In this document: piece by piece, positions 16,142 to 24,438 of the stretch | Layout: the number at the start of each line of letters is the position of its first letter | Position numbering within the stretch: the stretch's first letter is position 1 | IMG/VR virus record: IMGVR_UViG_3300033153_010880 | Location: 1 to 34,730 of that record | Source: a virus | Length of the DNA: 34,730 nt | Direction: 5' to 3' (one strand) | Notes under the pieces: generated by a model | Database searches by the model: none | Seen by the model: only the letters and a program-made list of their open reading frames with translations | Told to the model about the DNA's origin: nothing | Program-made: the position numbers and the translations under genes

Positions 16142-16777
16142 TTAGTAAGTCCTTAGCTGTACAGGGTCTACCACGTTCCTATCTCTCACCACTGCAAACC
16201 TATCACCACGTTTACGCTTTGCTCTGTCTCTAACAGCTTTAACAACGGCCTCTCGCCATAAGTTCATATGATAAGACGCGCTTGTTAAATCTTTGTCTTT
16301 TGCGAAAAAGGCACTAAGGACAAAATCTATTATGTTGTGGTGATATTCAACTGGAGTAACAAGACTAGAGCTATCTGTGATAGTTTGAGCCTTTTCATAG
16401 GTAAACATCCTAATAGTGTCACCAGTTGTGTCGGGAGTCGGGTAAAGGATAACAATATCATTCCAAATAGCGTAACCAGTCGGTGTACCAGTAGGATCGT
16501 TGTTATCGTTTTTAGGATCGTCTTTTAGCTCTTGTTTTAAGAGCTGATCGTCCTTATAGGTAACTCTCTTTATAGAAAAAGTATTCGTAGGATATGAATA
16601 CTCTCTTTGATCAGCTACCGACAACGTGGTGAACTCACCTTCGTTTGCAAGAGCCTCTGTGGTCAATTGCATTTCAGCTTGTGTGATAAGATCGAATATC
16701 ATGTTTTGTGGAAAAAAATCATCGCCTACCGCGTTGTAGCGAAGACGAACTGAGTTTTCTATTTCTAATGGAGTCAT
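16142..16777 (-). CDS. Head-to-tail adaptor protein
   Basis: This 211-residue protein begins MTPLEIENSVRLRYNAVGDD, followed by MIFDLITQAEMQL and a beta region (TLSVADQREYSYPTNTFSIKR, WNDIVILYPTP). Helical RDRAKRKRGDRF comes near the end. This is the layout of the adaptor (gatekeeper) of short-tailed phages such as phiSU10-like and T7 gp11-like proteins, which forms a ring under the portal. The genomic place just before the hub gene fits. The start has AGAGG about 8 bases upstream. Confidence 0.8.
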   Translation of the reverse strand: MTPLEIENSVRLRYNAVGDDFFPQNMIFDLITQAEMQLTTEALANEGEFTTLSVADQREYSYPTNTFSIKRVTYKDDQLLKQELKDDPKNDNNDPTGTPTGYAIWNDIVILYPTPDTTGDTIRMFTYEKAQTITDSSSLVTPVEYHHNIIDFVLSAFFAKDKDLTSASYHMNLWREAVVKAVRDRAKRKRGDRFAVVRDRNVVDPVQLRTY

Positions 16778-16805
16778 GTAAAACCTCTAAGTCCAAGATG
16801 TTGAA

Positions 16806-17177
16806 CTAATACCCTGTTCGGTGTATGAGGTATCGCTTGCACTGGCTGGAGTGTAGTCTGATAGTGTAGTCTGATACTATCTGTGAGACGACGTTCGATT
16901 TGTCGCCTGGAAAAACATAGTTGTAATCACCAGAAAATAACTCAATGCTTGGAGTATCCGCGTCTATTGCTGTGATATTACCAAACACTTTAATAAATGA
17001 GAGACTAACAGAGTCGCCTGGGGCTAACGACTCTGATAAAACTTTCAAAAAGATTAGAGGGAGGTCTTTACTTATGCCCCAATTGTCAGTCCCCCACTCC
17101 ATAGTCCCCCACACATTTACGGGACTAGCACCAAGTAACGTAAAGGAATTTGTTATTGTCTGAGCTAAATCAGCCAT
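16806..17177 (-). CDS. Virion protein with duplicated, frameshifted C-terminus
   Basis: This 123-residue protein has unknown exact role; NVWGTMEWGTDNWG (about 21-34) is a Trp/Gly pattern also seen in the hub protein and in other phage tail proteins. The C-terminal 15 residues appear to be out of frame because of a perfect 13-bp tandem duplication at 16851-16876. Removing one copy gives an ending of YTPASASDTSYTEQGISSTS-WT that stops at 16787, 9 bases before the adaptor start. This restores the tight spacing seen elsewhere. As written, the gene leaves a 28-base gap instead. It starts at 17177, overlapping the upstream stop by one base. Confidence 0.7.
   Translation of the reverse strand: MADLAQTITNSFTLLGASPVNVWGTMEWGTDNWGISKDLPLIFLKVLSESLAPGDSVSLSFIKVFGNITAIDADTPSIELFSGDYNYVFPGDKSNVVSQIVSDYTIRLHSSQCKRYLIHRTGY
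16851..16876. repeat. Perfect 13-bp tandem duplication (two copies)
   Basis: GTGTAGTCTGATA occurs twice in a row. Thirteen is not a multiple of three, so the duplication changes the reading frame of the gene it lies in. It could be a recent replication slip, a phase-variable site or an assembly artefact. Confidence 0.9.
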
Positions 17178-17620
17178 TACGAAATTGTTACCTTGGTTGT
17201 TACAGTTAAAGTATCGTTTGCGCCTTTGTTCACCACAGCTTCGGTGTCTCTTGAAAACATAATTCCGGCTGTATTGCTATCAAACAAACCATACTCAACT
17301 ATTGCTCCAGTACCAACACCACTTGCCATTGTTGCAGTTACTTCATAGATAGCGTTTGCAGAGTTTGAAGCTGTACCTGTTTGTCTTGCAACTTCAGTTC
17401 CCAAAATTGTATTTGAGGTTGCCTCTGTAGTGCTATCTGTACCTACACCAATATAAAGAGCTGTGAAGGTTTTTGCAGAGGTTGTGGCCTCTGCTAGAAA
17501 ACTAGCTAAAAACGACTTACCACCTTCAGTGATTATGTTTTTGCCAAATTTCTCTTCTTTTAACTCCCCTGGAGCTCCATATAATCTAACGTGCCAATGT
17601 CCTATTAGATCAACACTCAT
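17177..17620 (-). CDS. Virion protein (fibre or tail accessory family)
   Basis: This 147-residue protein starts at ATG 17620, which has GGAGAG 5 bases upstream and lies 1 base after the previous stop. A longer reading to 17656 overlaps the zinc-finger gene without a site. KNIITEGGKSFLASFLAEA followed by YIGVGTDSTTEATSNT and LGTEVAR is a pattern I have seen in short phage structural proteins (a helix, then a beta domain with GxGT). Function within the virion is uncertain. Confidence 0.65.
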   Translation of the reverse strand: MSVDLIGHWHVRLYGAPGELKEEKFGKNIITEGGKSFLASFLAEATTSAKTFTALYIGVGTDSTTEATSNTILGTEVARQTGTASNSANAIYEVTATMASGVGTGAIVEYGLFDSNTAGIMFSRDTEAVVNKGANDTLTVTTKVTIS

Positions 17621-17621
17621 G

Positions 17622-17996
17622 TTAACTCTCCAATAGTTTGTCCCTTGCATCCTCATCTACCATGATATCAGCATGGGACTCTTTTATGTGCCTGCTTAGT
17701 GTGCTTTTAGATTGATACTCTTTATTACACGCCATACATACATACACTTTTTGTTTAAGTTCTTTTTCTTTAGCCTCTAAGGAAGCTGCAGGCTTTTCAA
17801 GTCTAATCATTTTAAAAGATGTAGGGTCTTGAACACCACTATCCATGATAGGTTGTTTAAATGTACCTTTGAAAATAACAGCCTTATCCTGATCCATTTC
17901 AATAAAACTATGTGGTGGAATATGAATCTTTTCCCCTTGAAAAAGTTCGTCGTAAGGGAATTCGTTATCGTTCCACACTTTAGTTAAATCACTCAT
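17622..17996 (-). CDS. C2H2 zinc-finger protein in the structural block
   Basis: This 124-residue protein has a beta-type N-terminal domain (about 1-66, with IHIPPHSFIEMDQDKAVIFKG), a Lys/Glu helix, then a classical C2H2 finger. Cys87, Cys90, His103 and His108 lie in YVCMACNKEYQSKST-LSRHIKESH (C-x2-C-x12-H-x4-H). The N-terminal part resembles small virion proteins encoded near the adaptor or decoration genes. The finger may bind DNA or stabilise a protein contact. Such fingers are rare in phages. It lies between decoration and tail genes. Confidence 0.75.
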   Translation of the reverse strand: MSDLTKVWNDNEFPYDELFQGEKIHIPPHSFIEMDQDKAVIFKGTFKQPIMDSGVQDPTSFKMIRLEKPAASLEAKEKELKQKVYVCMACNKEYQSKSTLSRHIKESHADIMVDEDARDKLLES

Positions 17997-18008
17997 AAAA
18001 ATATCCTA

Positions 18009-18359
18009 TTAATTAGATGAACAAATAATTTTATAACCTGCAGCTACCACGGGAGCTGAAGGTATTTTAACTTTAATATATCTAGCGTGTATTGGAAGCT
18101 CTACAACTGCACCGTTTGCAACATTAGCATGTACCTGAACTGGTACTGGAGCCGTCGCACTTGTTGGAGCGTAGTATGCATCGTAATAAGTTCCACCACT
18201 CTCACTAGCGATCTGAATAGATGCCGTAGTTTTTGATATCATCGAAGGGACCATTAAAGATACCTTGCCGTAAGCACCACCAAGATCAACTTCACCTGAG
18301 ATTGTGCCGGCACTTGCAATGGTTGCATCAAAAACCGTAATAGGTCCAATAGTAGACAT
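18009..18359 (-). CDS. Probable capsid decoration or spike protein
   Basis: This 116-residue beta-rich protein is rich in Ala, Ser, Thr and Val and has no charge clusters. It is built of strands such as ASIQIASESGGTYYDAYYA and YIKVKIPSAPVVAAGYKIIC. It belongs to the group of small genes between the capsid protein and the tail genes. Role in head decoration is inferred from position and composition. Confidence 0.55.
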   Translation of the reverse strand: MSTIGPITVFDATIASAGTISGEVDLGGAYGKVSLMVPSMISKTTASIQIASESGGTYYDAYYAPTSATAPVPVQVHANVANGAVVELPIHARYIKVKIPSAPVVAAGYKIICSSN

Positions 18360-18361
18360 GT

Positions 18362-18631
18362 TTATCTCCCGAATACTGTCAAATAAAAGTCGTCGCCACT
18401 TGTAGCGCCTGTGATAGCAATAGAGCCAGCGCTTGCTGTGCTTGCAGCTAGTTCGTTTATCTTAAGGTTAATAGTTGTTGAAGCTGCACTTTTTGCAGTT
18501 AAGTGTGCGCCAGTTAGTACGTCCATACCTGTGTCAATTGTACCCGTTGCAGCGTCGGCTGTGACTACTAATTGGTGAACTCTAGAGTTACCAAATACTG
18601 TTTTATCTGCAGTTACTACTGTGTATGCCAT
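18362..18631 (-). CDS. Small beta-rich virion protein
   Basis: This 89-residue protein of Ala/Thr/Gly-rich strands ends DDFYLTVFGR. It begins 11 bases after the Maf-like glycosyltransferase gene and is followed 2 bases later by a similar small protein. Probably a decoration protein; it is a plausible substrate for that transferase because it is Ser/Thr-rich, but nothing shows this directly. Confidence 0.55.
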   Translation of the reverse strand: MAYTVVTADKTVFGNSRVHQLVVTADAATGTIDTGMDVLTGAHLTAKSAASTTINLKINELAASTASAGSIAITGATSGDDFYLTVFGR

Positions 18632-18642
18632 TAGTTTATCTC

Positions 18643-19668
18643 CTAAAAAAGTACTGTTTTTGACTCAATTTCAGGGGTTTCAGCTTGTCCCCTTAAATGC
18701 TCGTGCATTCCATATAACTTAAACACATCCTCTAGGTCCATTTGTTCTAATTGTACTATATTACCTTCCCTATATGCACCAAAAATACCACCTTCAGTCG
18801 CATTGATGTACTTACCTGGAACTTGTAGCACCACATAATCAAACCAGCATTTAAAGTTATAATAAGACCCCCATGTAAGCACTCTATTGCCAAAGATATC
18901 GACCGCGCTTACACATTGACCGATATTCTTATCGTATTTAGAGTCCCAGGCGTGAAAGGTTCTTTTCTCTTCGTTAGAAAAACAAAAGTCTGTACCAACA
19001 AAGATTGTAGTCTGGGATCCAAGATATCCTTTAGCTATGTAAAGGCATGCACCTAATACAGTTCCACCATTACTGACAAAAGTGTAAAAAGGCTCTATTT
19101 CTTTAATTTCGTCTCTTATTTCGTCACTTGGTATCGGGGCATTGTAAAGATAAATTTCACCTTGCCACTTTCTGAGTAGGTCGGGGTGAGAGCCGATGTA
19201 TGCTATTAAAGCACGGTCCTTCGTTTTGTTCCAATAATCCTCTTCGGACTTAGAGCCACCTTCACATACCTCTTCGATGGTCACCGGTCCAGCGTCAAGA
19301 GATACATAAAAGTCCGGTTCGGCTCCTAAGTCTTCCATGTAATGGAAGTTATGAAGGCAAGATATCAGTCTCACCCCGTTTGGCCTGTTTTTCAAAAGAT
19401 GAGCATTCTTTTTTAATGAAGGGCCGCTACCAGCAATAATGATCGGGTCATGTTGAAACTTATTAAAAAGTTGCCCTAGACCATGATCTTTAAAACTACC
19501 AAAACGTTTTTTGTTTTCGCGCATATTGGATAACCACGTATCTCGCCACTTGTCCATGGTTGCGTCGTCCGCACTACAAGACTTTTTGTACAAATCTTGC
19601 TTTTGAACAGGTGGTTGCATTATGTAGTTTTGTAATTCCAATAAAATGTTTGCGGTCTTAACCTTCAT
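18643..19668 (-). CDS. Maf/DUF115-type glycosyltransferase-like protein
   Basis: This 341-residue protein has a helical N-terminus (1-72), then the DUF115/MptE-like core: PIIIAGSGPSLKKN (75-88), LISCLHNFHYMEDLGAEPDF (101-120) and YVSLDA (121-126). A later FVSNGGTVLGACLYIA and TIFVGTDFCF complete the pattern. In bacteria this core is shared by Maf flagellin glycosyltransferases, which add pseudaminic or legionaminic acid from CMP-sugars to Ser/Thr, and by MptE. Here the phage also encodes sugar-acid synthesis genes, so a transferase for virion proteins is the most economical reading. It is embedded between decoration genes, with GAGGA upstream. Confidence 0.75.
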   Translation of the reverse strand: MKVKTANILLELQNYIMQPPVQKQDLYKKSCSADDATMDKWRDTWLSNMRENKKRFGSFKDHGLGQLFNKFQHDPIIIAGSGPSLKKNAHLLKNRPNGVRLISCLHNFHYMEDLGAEPDFYVSLDAGPVTIEEVCEGGSKSEEDYWNKTKDRALIAYIGSHPDLLRKWQGEIYLYNAPIPSDEIRDEIKEIEPFYTFVSNGGTVLGACLYIAKGYLGSQTTIFVGTDFCFSNEEKRTFHAWDSKYDKNIGQCVSAVDIFGNRVLTWGSYYNFKCWFDYVVLQVPGKYINATEGGIFGAYREGNIVQLEQMDLEDVFKLYGMHEHLRGQAETPEIESKTVLF

Positions 19669-19690
19669 TTAAAAATATCCTCATCAATAA

Positions 19691-20170
19691 TTAAAATACA
19701 GAAATATAAGCACTTCCACTTGCATTTGATACTATCTCTGCAAGAGCTTTTCCGAGTACAGGACCGTTTCCAGTTGTGTTGGAGACGTTGACAAAAGTGC
19801 CATTGTCTGCAATTTCAACCATGCCACCAGCTGCAACTGTCGCGCTAGTTCCGTCCATTTCAATGTTAGTGATACCTTTGGTTACTAACCAGCCGTATGT
19901 ACCAGTTGTAAGTGTTGCATTTCTACAAACACCAACAACAATATCAGCACTTGTTACAGCTGAAACTGTACAAGACATGTCAGTAGCGCCAGCAACCAAA
20001 ACAGCGCCCAAACCTGGGTCGATGTCTTCACCACCTGCATTGTAAACCCAAACATACTCACGACCAGCTGCATTCATTCGAGTACCGACTGCAGGATGGT
20101 TTGCACCTAAAGCTGCAGTTACGTGTGATACACCGAACATTCGTACTGGAGAGTCAGAATAAAAAGCCAT
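19691..20170 (-). CDS. Head decoration protein
   Basis: This 159-residue beta-rich protein starts MAFYSDSPVRMFGVSHVTAA and contains YVWVYNAGGEDIDPGLGAVL and VVGVCRNATLTTGTYGWLVTKG, as in phage decoration or stabilising proteins encoded after the capsid gene. A strong AAGGGG site lies 6 bases before the start. It is 10 bases beyond the capsid gene. Presumably displayed on the capsid surface. Confidence 0.65.
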   Translation of the reverse strand: MAFYSDSPVRMFGVSHVTAALGANHPAVGTRMNAAGREYVWVYNAGGEDIDPGLGAVLVAGATDMSCTVSAVTSADIVVGVCRNATLTTGTYGWLVTKGITNIEMDGTSATVAAGGMVEIADNGTFVNVSNTTGNGPVLGKALAEIVSNASGSAYISVF

Positions 20171-20180
20171 GATTTTCCCC

Positions 20181-21104
20181 TTAAGCAGTTAAGCCAGTTA
20201 GTGCGCCATGTAGACGGTTATTACTAGAGCCAAAAGCTCCCATCCATACAAAACGTCCAACCATAACTCTTTGGTTAATAGGTCGTTGGAAGTCGTCAAA
20301 CTTAAAGTTTGCTTTTGGATGATAGAAAAGGTGCGCATGTTTCTCGTTAACCATAAACACGTGGTTTGCTGGGCAATGAGAGTCAGAAATAAATGGAGAT
20401 CCGTTAAACATTAGTGCAGTAAAACCGCCCTTAGCTGTTTCAGAGTCCATAAATCTTTGTTGTGGCTGAAGTAGATTGTAGTAACGATTGTAGTTTGCTC
20501 TTGTTGCCAAAATCACACTAGGTATTTCGTTATCAATAGAAGCGTCTTCGTAAACACTTTGGAGAGCTGCGATAGTCATAGTAGTTGTAGTACTATCGAC
20601 TTGTCCTTGCCACCAAGAGTTTGTTGATTGACTAATTCCACCAACTGTTTGATCTACAGCTACAATATCTCTAAGGCCAACAATAGACTTGGAGTCTGTA
20701 CCGTCGGAATAAAGGCCTGTACCTAAAGAGTCTTTAATTGTTTTTTCTGCGATCTGCATTTTACTTTTAACAAGACTTAGAACCTGTGCATCACCACTGT
20801 TCTTTAGCTCGTCCTCTTCAGTAACGGTTACATTAGAGTACAAAGACTTCCAATTATAACGGGCCGCTGAGATATTGTCATTGTCAGTTGTATCTAAAGT
20901 CTCGGCTCCAGAAAACCAGCCACTAGCAGTTGTAGTTGCATAGTTTAGAGGTACGTCGATTGTAGTTCCACCACCTATTGACTTATAGGCTCCCTGGGAC
21001 TTAATGCGCTTTAGATATGGGTTTGAGTCGAAAATGTTATCATACATTTGCTTTACAACAAATTTATGAGTAATTGCATTTAACTGGTCTATTGTAAGTG
21101 CCAT
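20181..21104 (-). CDS. Major capsid protein (HK97 fold)
   Basis: This 307-residue protein lacks an obvious cleaved N-terminal delta domain. Its pattern (FDSNPYLKRIKSQGAYKSIGGG, WKSLYSNVTVTEEDELKNSG, ILATRANYNRYYNLLQPQQR, FNGSPFISDSHCPANHVFMVN) fits major capsid proteins of short-tailed and related phages. A strong AAAGGAG site lies 7 bases upstream, as expected of the most abundant virion protein. It is preceded by the scaffold gene and followed by decoration genes. Confidence 0.88.
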   Translation of the reverse strand: MALTIDQLNAITHKFVVKQMYDNIFDSNPYLKRIKSQGAYKSIGGGTTIDVPLNYATTTASGWFSGAETLDTTDNDNISAARYNWKSLYSNVTVTEEDELKNSGDAQVLSLVKSKMQIAEKTIKDSLGTGLYSDGTDSKSIVGLRDIVAVDQTVGGISQSTNSWWQGQVDSTTTTMTIAALQSVYEDASIDNEIPSVILATRANYNRYYNLLQPQQRFMDSETAKGGFTALMFNGSPFISDSHCPANHVFMVNEKHAHLFYHPKANFKFDDFQRPINQRVMVGRFVWMGAFGSSNNRLHGALTGLTA

Positions 21105-21121
21105 TGATTTACTCCTTTAGT

Positions 21122-21991
21122 TTAAAGTTGTATACCGTACTCATTGGCTGCCGCTGAAAATGCATCGTCCATACTTTGAATACGATACGTTTGTTGGTTT
21201 CCACTTAATCTAGGAGCGTCGCCTTGCGATATGATCCCTTGTTTAGTGTTCGCCTGAATTTGAGACCCCAAATCCTTTTTGGCTTGCTCTACCGAATTCC
21301 TTACCAACGTGTCATGGTAAAAATCCCGAAATGCAGCGCGAAAGGTATTAATACCTGTGTTGTGTGCGTGCTCTAGCACTTGCATTTCTAAAGATTTTCC
21401 ACTTGCTGGGTCGGAGTAATCGAAGTCAACGTCCTTGTATTGATCACGAACAGTTGAGATTTCGTCTGATAGAACCCTATCGTCTTGTTGCCTCTGATAG
21501 TTTTGCATGAAGTTATCCATGCTCTCTATTTTTTGCGCAAACTCTGGAGGGATATTCGTAGCCGGTTGTTGGTTTTGAGTCCCTTGATCCTGAATTTGTG
21601 ATCCTCTATTTTCCCAAGCCTGGTTTACATGCTCGGCCCACTGAGGATTTTGACGTGCGTAATCGTCATATGGTTGCCATTTACTACGCATGTCTTCAAC
21701 GCCTTGCTTTTCAGTTACAAAAGCGTCTCTTTCACCCTTTAGTCCTTGCATGTTTTGAGCATAGTTGTAACCCATGGACGCACGCTTTAAAACGGTCTCG
21801 ATGTTTTCGCTCACATCTTTATTTGAAGACCGATATTCTAAAGTTTTATCCTTGTATGCATCACCTTGCCACCAGGGGGTATTAACCTCTGGCGCTTGCT
21901 CAACTACTGGCGCGGCCTCTACTTGATTAGTAGGCTGGCCCTCATCAAACACTTGCTCTATTGGCTCGTTTAAATTTGTATCAATATCCAT
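21122..21991 (-). CDS. Scaffold protein
   Basis: This 289-residue, acidic, Gln-rich and mainly helical protein begins with an acidic, Pro/Val-rich region (1-40). It continues with coiled segments such as ALKGERDAFVTEKQGVE-type heptads and FAQKIESMDNFMQNYQRQQDD. Size, composition and position between portal and capsid genes match phage scaffolding proteins that shape the procapsid and then leave. No protease gene is visible. Confidence 0.7.
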   Translation of the reverse strand: MDIDTNLNEPIEQVFDEGQPTNQVEAAPVVEQAPEVNTPWWQGDAYKDKTLEYRSSNKDVSENIETVLKRASMGYNYAQNMQGLKGERDAFVTEKQGVEDMRSKWQPYDDYARQNPQWAEHVNQAWENRGSQIQDQGTQNQQPATNIPPEFAQKIESMDNFMQNYQRQQDDRVLSDEISTVRDQYKDVDFDYSDPASGKSLEMQVLEHAHNTGINTFRAAFRDFYHDTLVRNSVEQAKKDLGSQIQANTKQGIISQGDAPRLSGNQQTYRIQSMDDAFSAAANEYGIQL

Positions 21992-22013
21992 TTATAAAAA
22001 TCCTTTTAAAAAA

Positions 22014-22271
22014 TTAAACCATACCTTGTGGTCCTGCAGGTATTCCGCCCTGTTCAGCTGGTACAGCGCCACCTTGTTCTGGAGCTCCACCACCGCCTGC
22101 AGCGGCCTCGGCTATTGCTATAAACTCTTGTTGTACACCAAGCATTCTTTCACCAAGCTCTGGTGGAAGTTGTTCAGATAAAGCACCAAGCATTTGAGCT
22201 ATGGCCTCAACTGGGTTTGTCTCTGGTTGCCCCTCTTGTGGTGCTTGTTCTGGTGGTATTCGTGCGCCCAT
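22014..22271 (-). CDS. Small Pro/Gln/Gly-rich protein after the portal
   Basis: This 85-residue, low-complexity protein (PPEQAPQEGQPETNP, then a helix VEAIAQMLGALSEQLPPE) ends in repeated GG and EQGG. It starts at the last base of the portal gene and lies before the scaffold gene. It is perhaps a scaffold cofactor or virion component. Confidence 0.5.
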   Translation of the reverse strand: MGARIPPEQAPQEGQPETNPVEAIAQMLGALSEQLPPELGERMLGVQQEFIAIAEAAAGGGGAPEQGGAVPAEQGGIPAGPQGMV

Positions 22272-24064
22272 TACTGTGCTCCTTGTTGTGCGGCTGCAGC
22301 GGCCTCGGCCTCTTGACGCTCGGCTTGCCTTGCCATTATTTTATCTTTGTCTGGGTAATCCAAAATATTTAAAACTTCCTCAGCGTCAATGATCTGTCTA
22401 TCAAATAAAGCAAAGGCTTTATTTTCTTTTTCAGCGACGCTAAACGGAAGTGTCGAACCTGTATTAACTCTAACATCAAAGCTTGCTTCCATAACAAACT
22501 CTTTAGGTCTACTCGGAACCTCTTCACCTTTTTCGTTAGTAACAAACTCTGTCACCACACCAACCTTTTGAGGGCCTCTGTCTTCAATAGATATCTGAAA
22601 GAACTTCATAGTCTCATCTTTACCTACAATCCTAAAAATCTTAGGCATTCGGTAAAACTGCATAACCCTTGCAAGCCATTGCTCACCAACCTCTCTTAGA
22701 TAGCCGTCTAGGTTACGCATCTTTTGTTTAATGCGTGTTCGGCTAGCGTCCATGAGCTGTTCGATTGCGCTGGCTGCAGTTACGCTCCCTGGAGTTTGTC
22801 CCTTAGATACATCTTGAGACCCAGATACATTGTTAAACCAAACTTCCATTTGACTTAGCATATTCATATAGCTTGGATTAATACCAAGGCCTTGCTCACG
22901 TCTTACCTCTGAGCCTGCATTTTTCTCAATGATCATACCTGGAGCGTTTACAAAGTTGTTTGTATCCACACCAGCTGAAGTATCTACAATCCAAGCAGGG
23001 TTACCCATTAGGTTGACGATATCCAGAGTAAAGCTTAGGATCTTGTTAAATACTTGCTGTGGTGAGGCTAGTTGCTCAACTTCACTCACTCCCCAAAACT
23101 CCCTGGGAAGGATGTAGTTGTTTAGCTTAGCAAAAGGAATTTTACCGTCTTCGTAAGGGAGCTCTTCGTCTACCAGTAAAGCACCACTTGCAATTACTAC
23201 CATGCGGCCTTTAGGGAACTTCTTTCTAAGCTGGTAAATCTCATTACCCTCTTCGTCCTCGTCTTTAGTCTCTTCCAGGTCCGATGGTTTTAGATATCCG
23301 GTAATAAGCAGAGTTTTTTCGTTGTCTGTGGAAGCGCCACTAAACATCTTTTCCGCTATCTCTGGCATGTCTCTATCTGTGGTGAAAGTACGAAGTTTAA
23401 AGTCGTTTAAGTCTGTCTTTGAAGACTTAACAAAGTCCATAATGTCGGCTTTAATAAACTCAGCACTCTTTGGGTACATTTGTTTAAGGCGCTTAGTCTC
23501 TATCGGCTTAGCTACAAAGAACCCAATAGAGTCGGGGTCGTTTATATCGTTACACTCAGGATCAGGATAACAATAAAACGGGTCTTCGGACTTATACACC
23601 ACACTACCAAGTCCGAAGTCTAGCTTTTCGTCAAACGTTTGAGAGCTAAAGCCAGTACCATAAATGTAGCTATCATAAAGAACTTCTGTAACTTCCCTAA
23701 GCCAGTTATGCTTTTCCCAGTCGGACTCAGCTAGCTTTTCTAATACCTCGGCAAACTCTTTGTCTGAAGGATTTTGTGGAAGGAATGAAAAGCGGGGTCT
23801 TACGTCGGTTTGTAAGGGGACGTTTGATTGGATGGTAGTCCATATCATGTTGACTACCTCGGAATGCCAAAAGCTAGGTCTTTTAGAAGTCCACTGGGCA
23901 CCACGGAAAAACTTATAGAAGCTCATGAAATTTCTATCATACTTGGATTTTGCTTTTTTCCAAGATTGAAACAATTTCATAGTGTCTTTAATTGTTTGCT
24001 GATCTTTTTCAGGGATATCGGGGTTAGGTCCGTCTTGTGATCCACTTTCTACAAAGTCACTCAT
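22271..24064 (-). CDS. Portal protein
   Basis: This 597-residue protein has a helical N-terminus, the FRGAQWTSKRPSFWHSEVVN segment, and WTTIQSNVPLQTDVRPRFSF. A central LNNYILPREFWGVSEVEQLA and a stem-helix stretch with GSVTAASAIEQLMDASRTRI and KQKMRNLDGYLREVGEQWLA follow. These are typical of portal proteins, the dodecameric ring through which DNA enters and leaves. It follows the zinc-ribbon and large terminase genes in the usual packaging order. The C-terminus is Ala/Gln/Glu-rich and probably extended helix (barrel-like). Confidence 0.85.
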   Translation of the reverse strand: MSDFVESGSQDGPNPDIPEKDQQTIKDTMKLFQSWKKAKSKYDRNFMSFYKFFRGAQWTSKRPSFWHSEVVNMIWTTIQSNVPLQTDVRPRFSFLPQNPSDKEFAEVLEKLAESDWEKHNWLREVTEVLYDSYIYGTGFSSQTFDEKLDFGLGSVVYKSEDPFYCYPDPECNDINDPDSIGFFVAKPIETKRLKQMYPKSAEFIKADIMDFVKSSKTDLNDFKLRTFTTDRDMPEIAEKMFSGASTDNEKTLLITGYLKPSDLEETKDEDEEGNEIYQLRKKFPKGRMVVIASGALLVDEELPYEDGKIPFAKLNNYILPREFWGVSEVEQLASPQQVFNKILSFTLDIVNLMGNPAWIVDTSAGVDTNNFVNAPGMIIEKNAGSEVRREQGLGINPSYMNMLSQMEVWFNNVSGSQDVSKGQTPGSVTAASAIEQLMDASRTRIKQKMRNLDGYLREVGEQWLARVMQFYRMPKIFRIVGKDETMKFFQISIEDRGPQKVGVVTEFVTNEKGEEVPSRPKEFVMEASFDVRVNTGSTLPFSVAEKENKAFALFDRQIIDAEEVLNILDYPDKDKIMARQAERQEAEAAAAAQQGAQ

Positions 24065-24438
24065 TATTTACTTCCCTGTACTTCAATGCTGTTACTAAAA
24101 TAATCGTCGTAGGTCTTTTGCTTTTTGTCTTCACGCTGTTTTTCGAAACTAGTGTGCATTTTGTTGGGGTCTTCGTTACCTATTTCTACTAAATTTCGTT
24201 CTTTAGCTATTGTAGCACGATGTTTCGAGTTTTTCACCACTGTACCTAATGCCGGACAATAAGCCGACTCTTCGACTTTCTCACCGTAAAACGTACCACC
24301 AACAATCATGCGGTTACTTTTAGTGAGCTCAGTGTTGCATTTAGGACACACCTCTAGATCGTCAATATTTTCCATTGGCTTGTAAACATCGAACTCATGC
24401 TCACAGTCGCATCTATATGGATAACACCTTGCTACCAA
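24064..24438 (-). CDS. FmdB-type zinc-ribbon protein
   Basis: This 124-residue protein has a zinc ribbon like FmdB. Cysteines in RCDCEHEF (10 and 12) and CPKC (31, 34) bracket VYKPMENIDDLEV, followed by NRMIVGGTFYG. The C-terminal half is basic and helical. It lies between the terminase and portal genes, overlapping both by a few bases. It may help DNA packaging or regulate transcription; the family has no fixed phage role. Confidence 0.7.
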   Translation of the reverse strand: MVARCYPYRCDCEHEFDVYKPMENIDDLEVCPKCNTELTKSNRMIVGGTFYGEKVEESAYCPALGTVVKNSKHRATIAKERNLVEIGNEDPNKMHTSFEKQREDKKQKTYDDYFSNSIEVQGSK

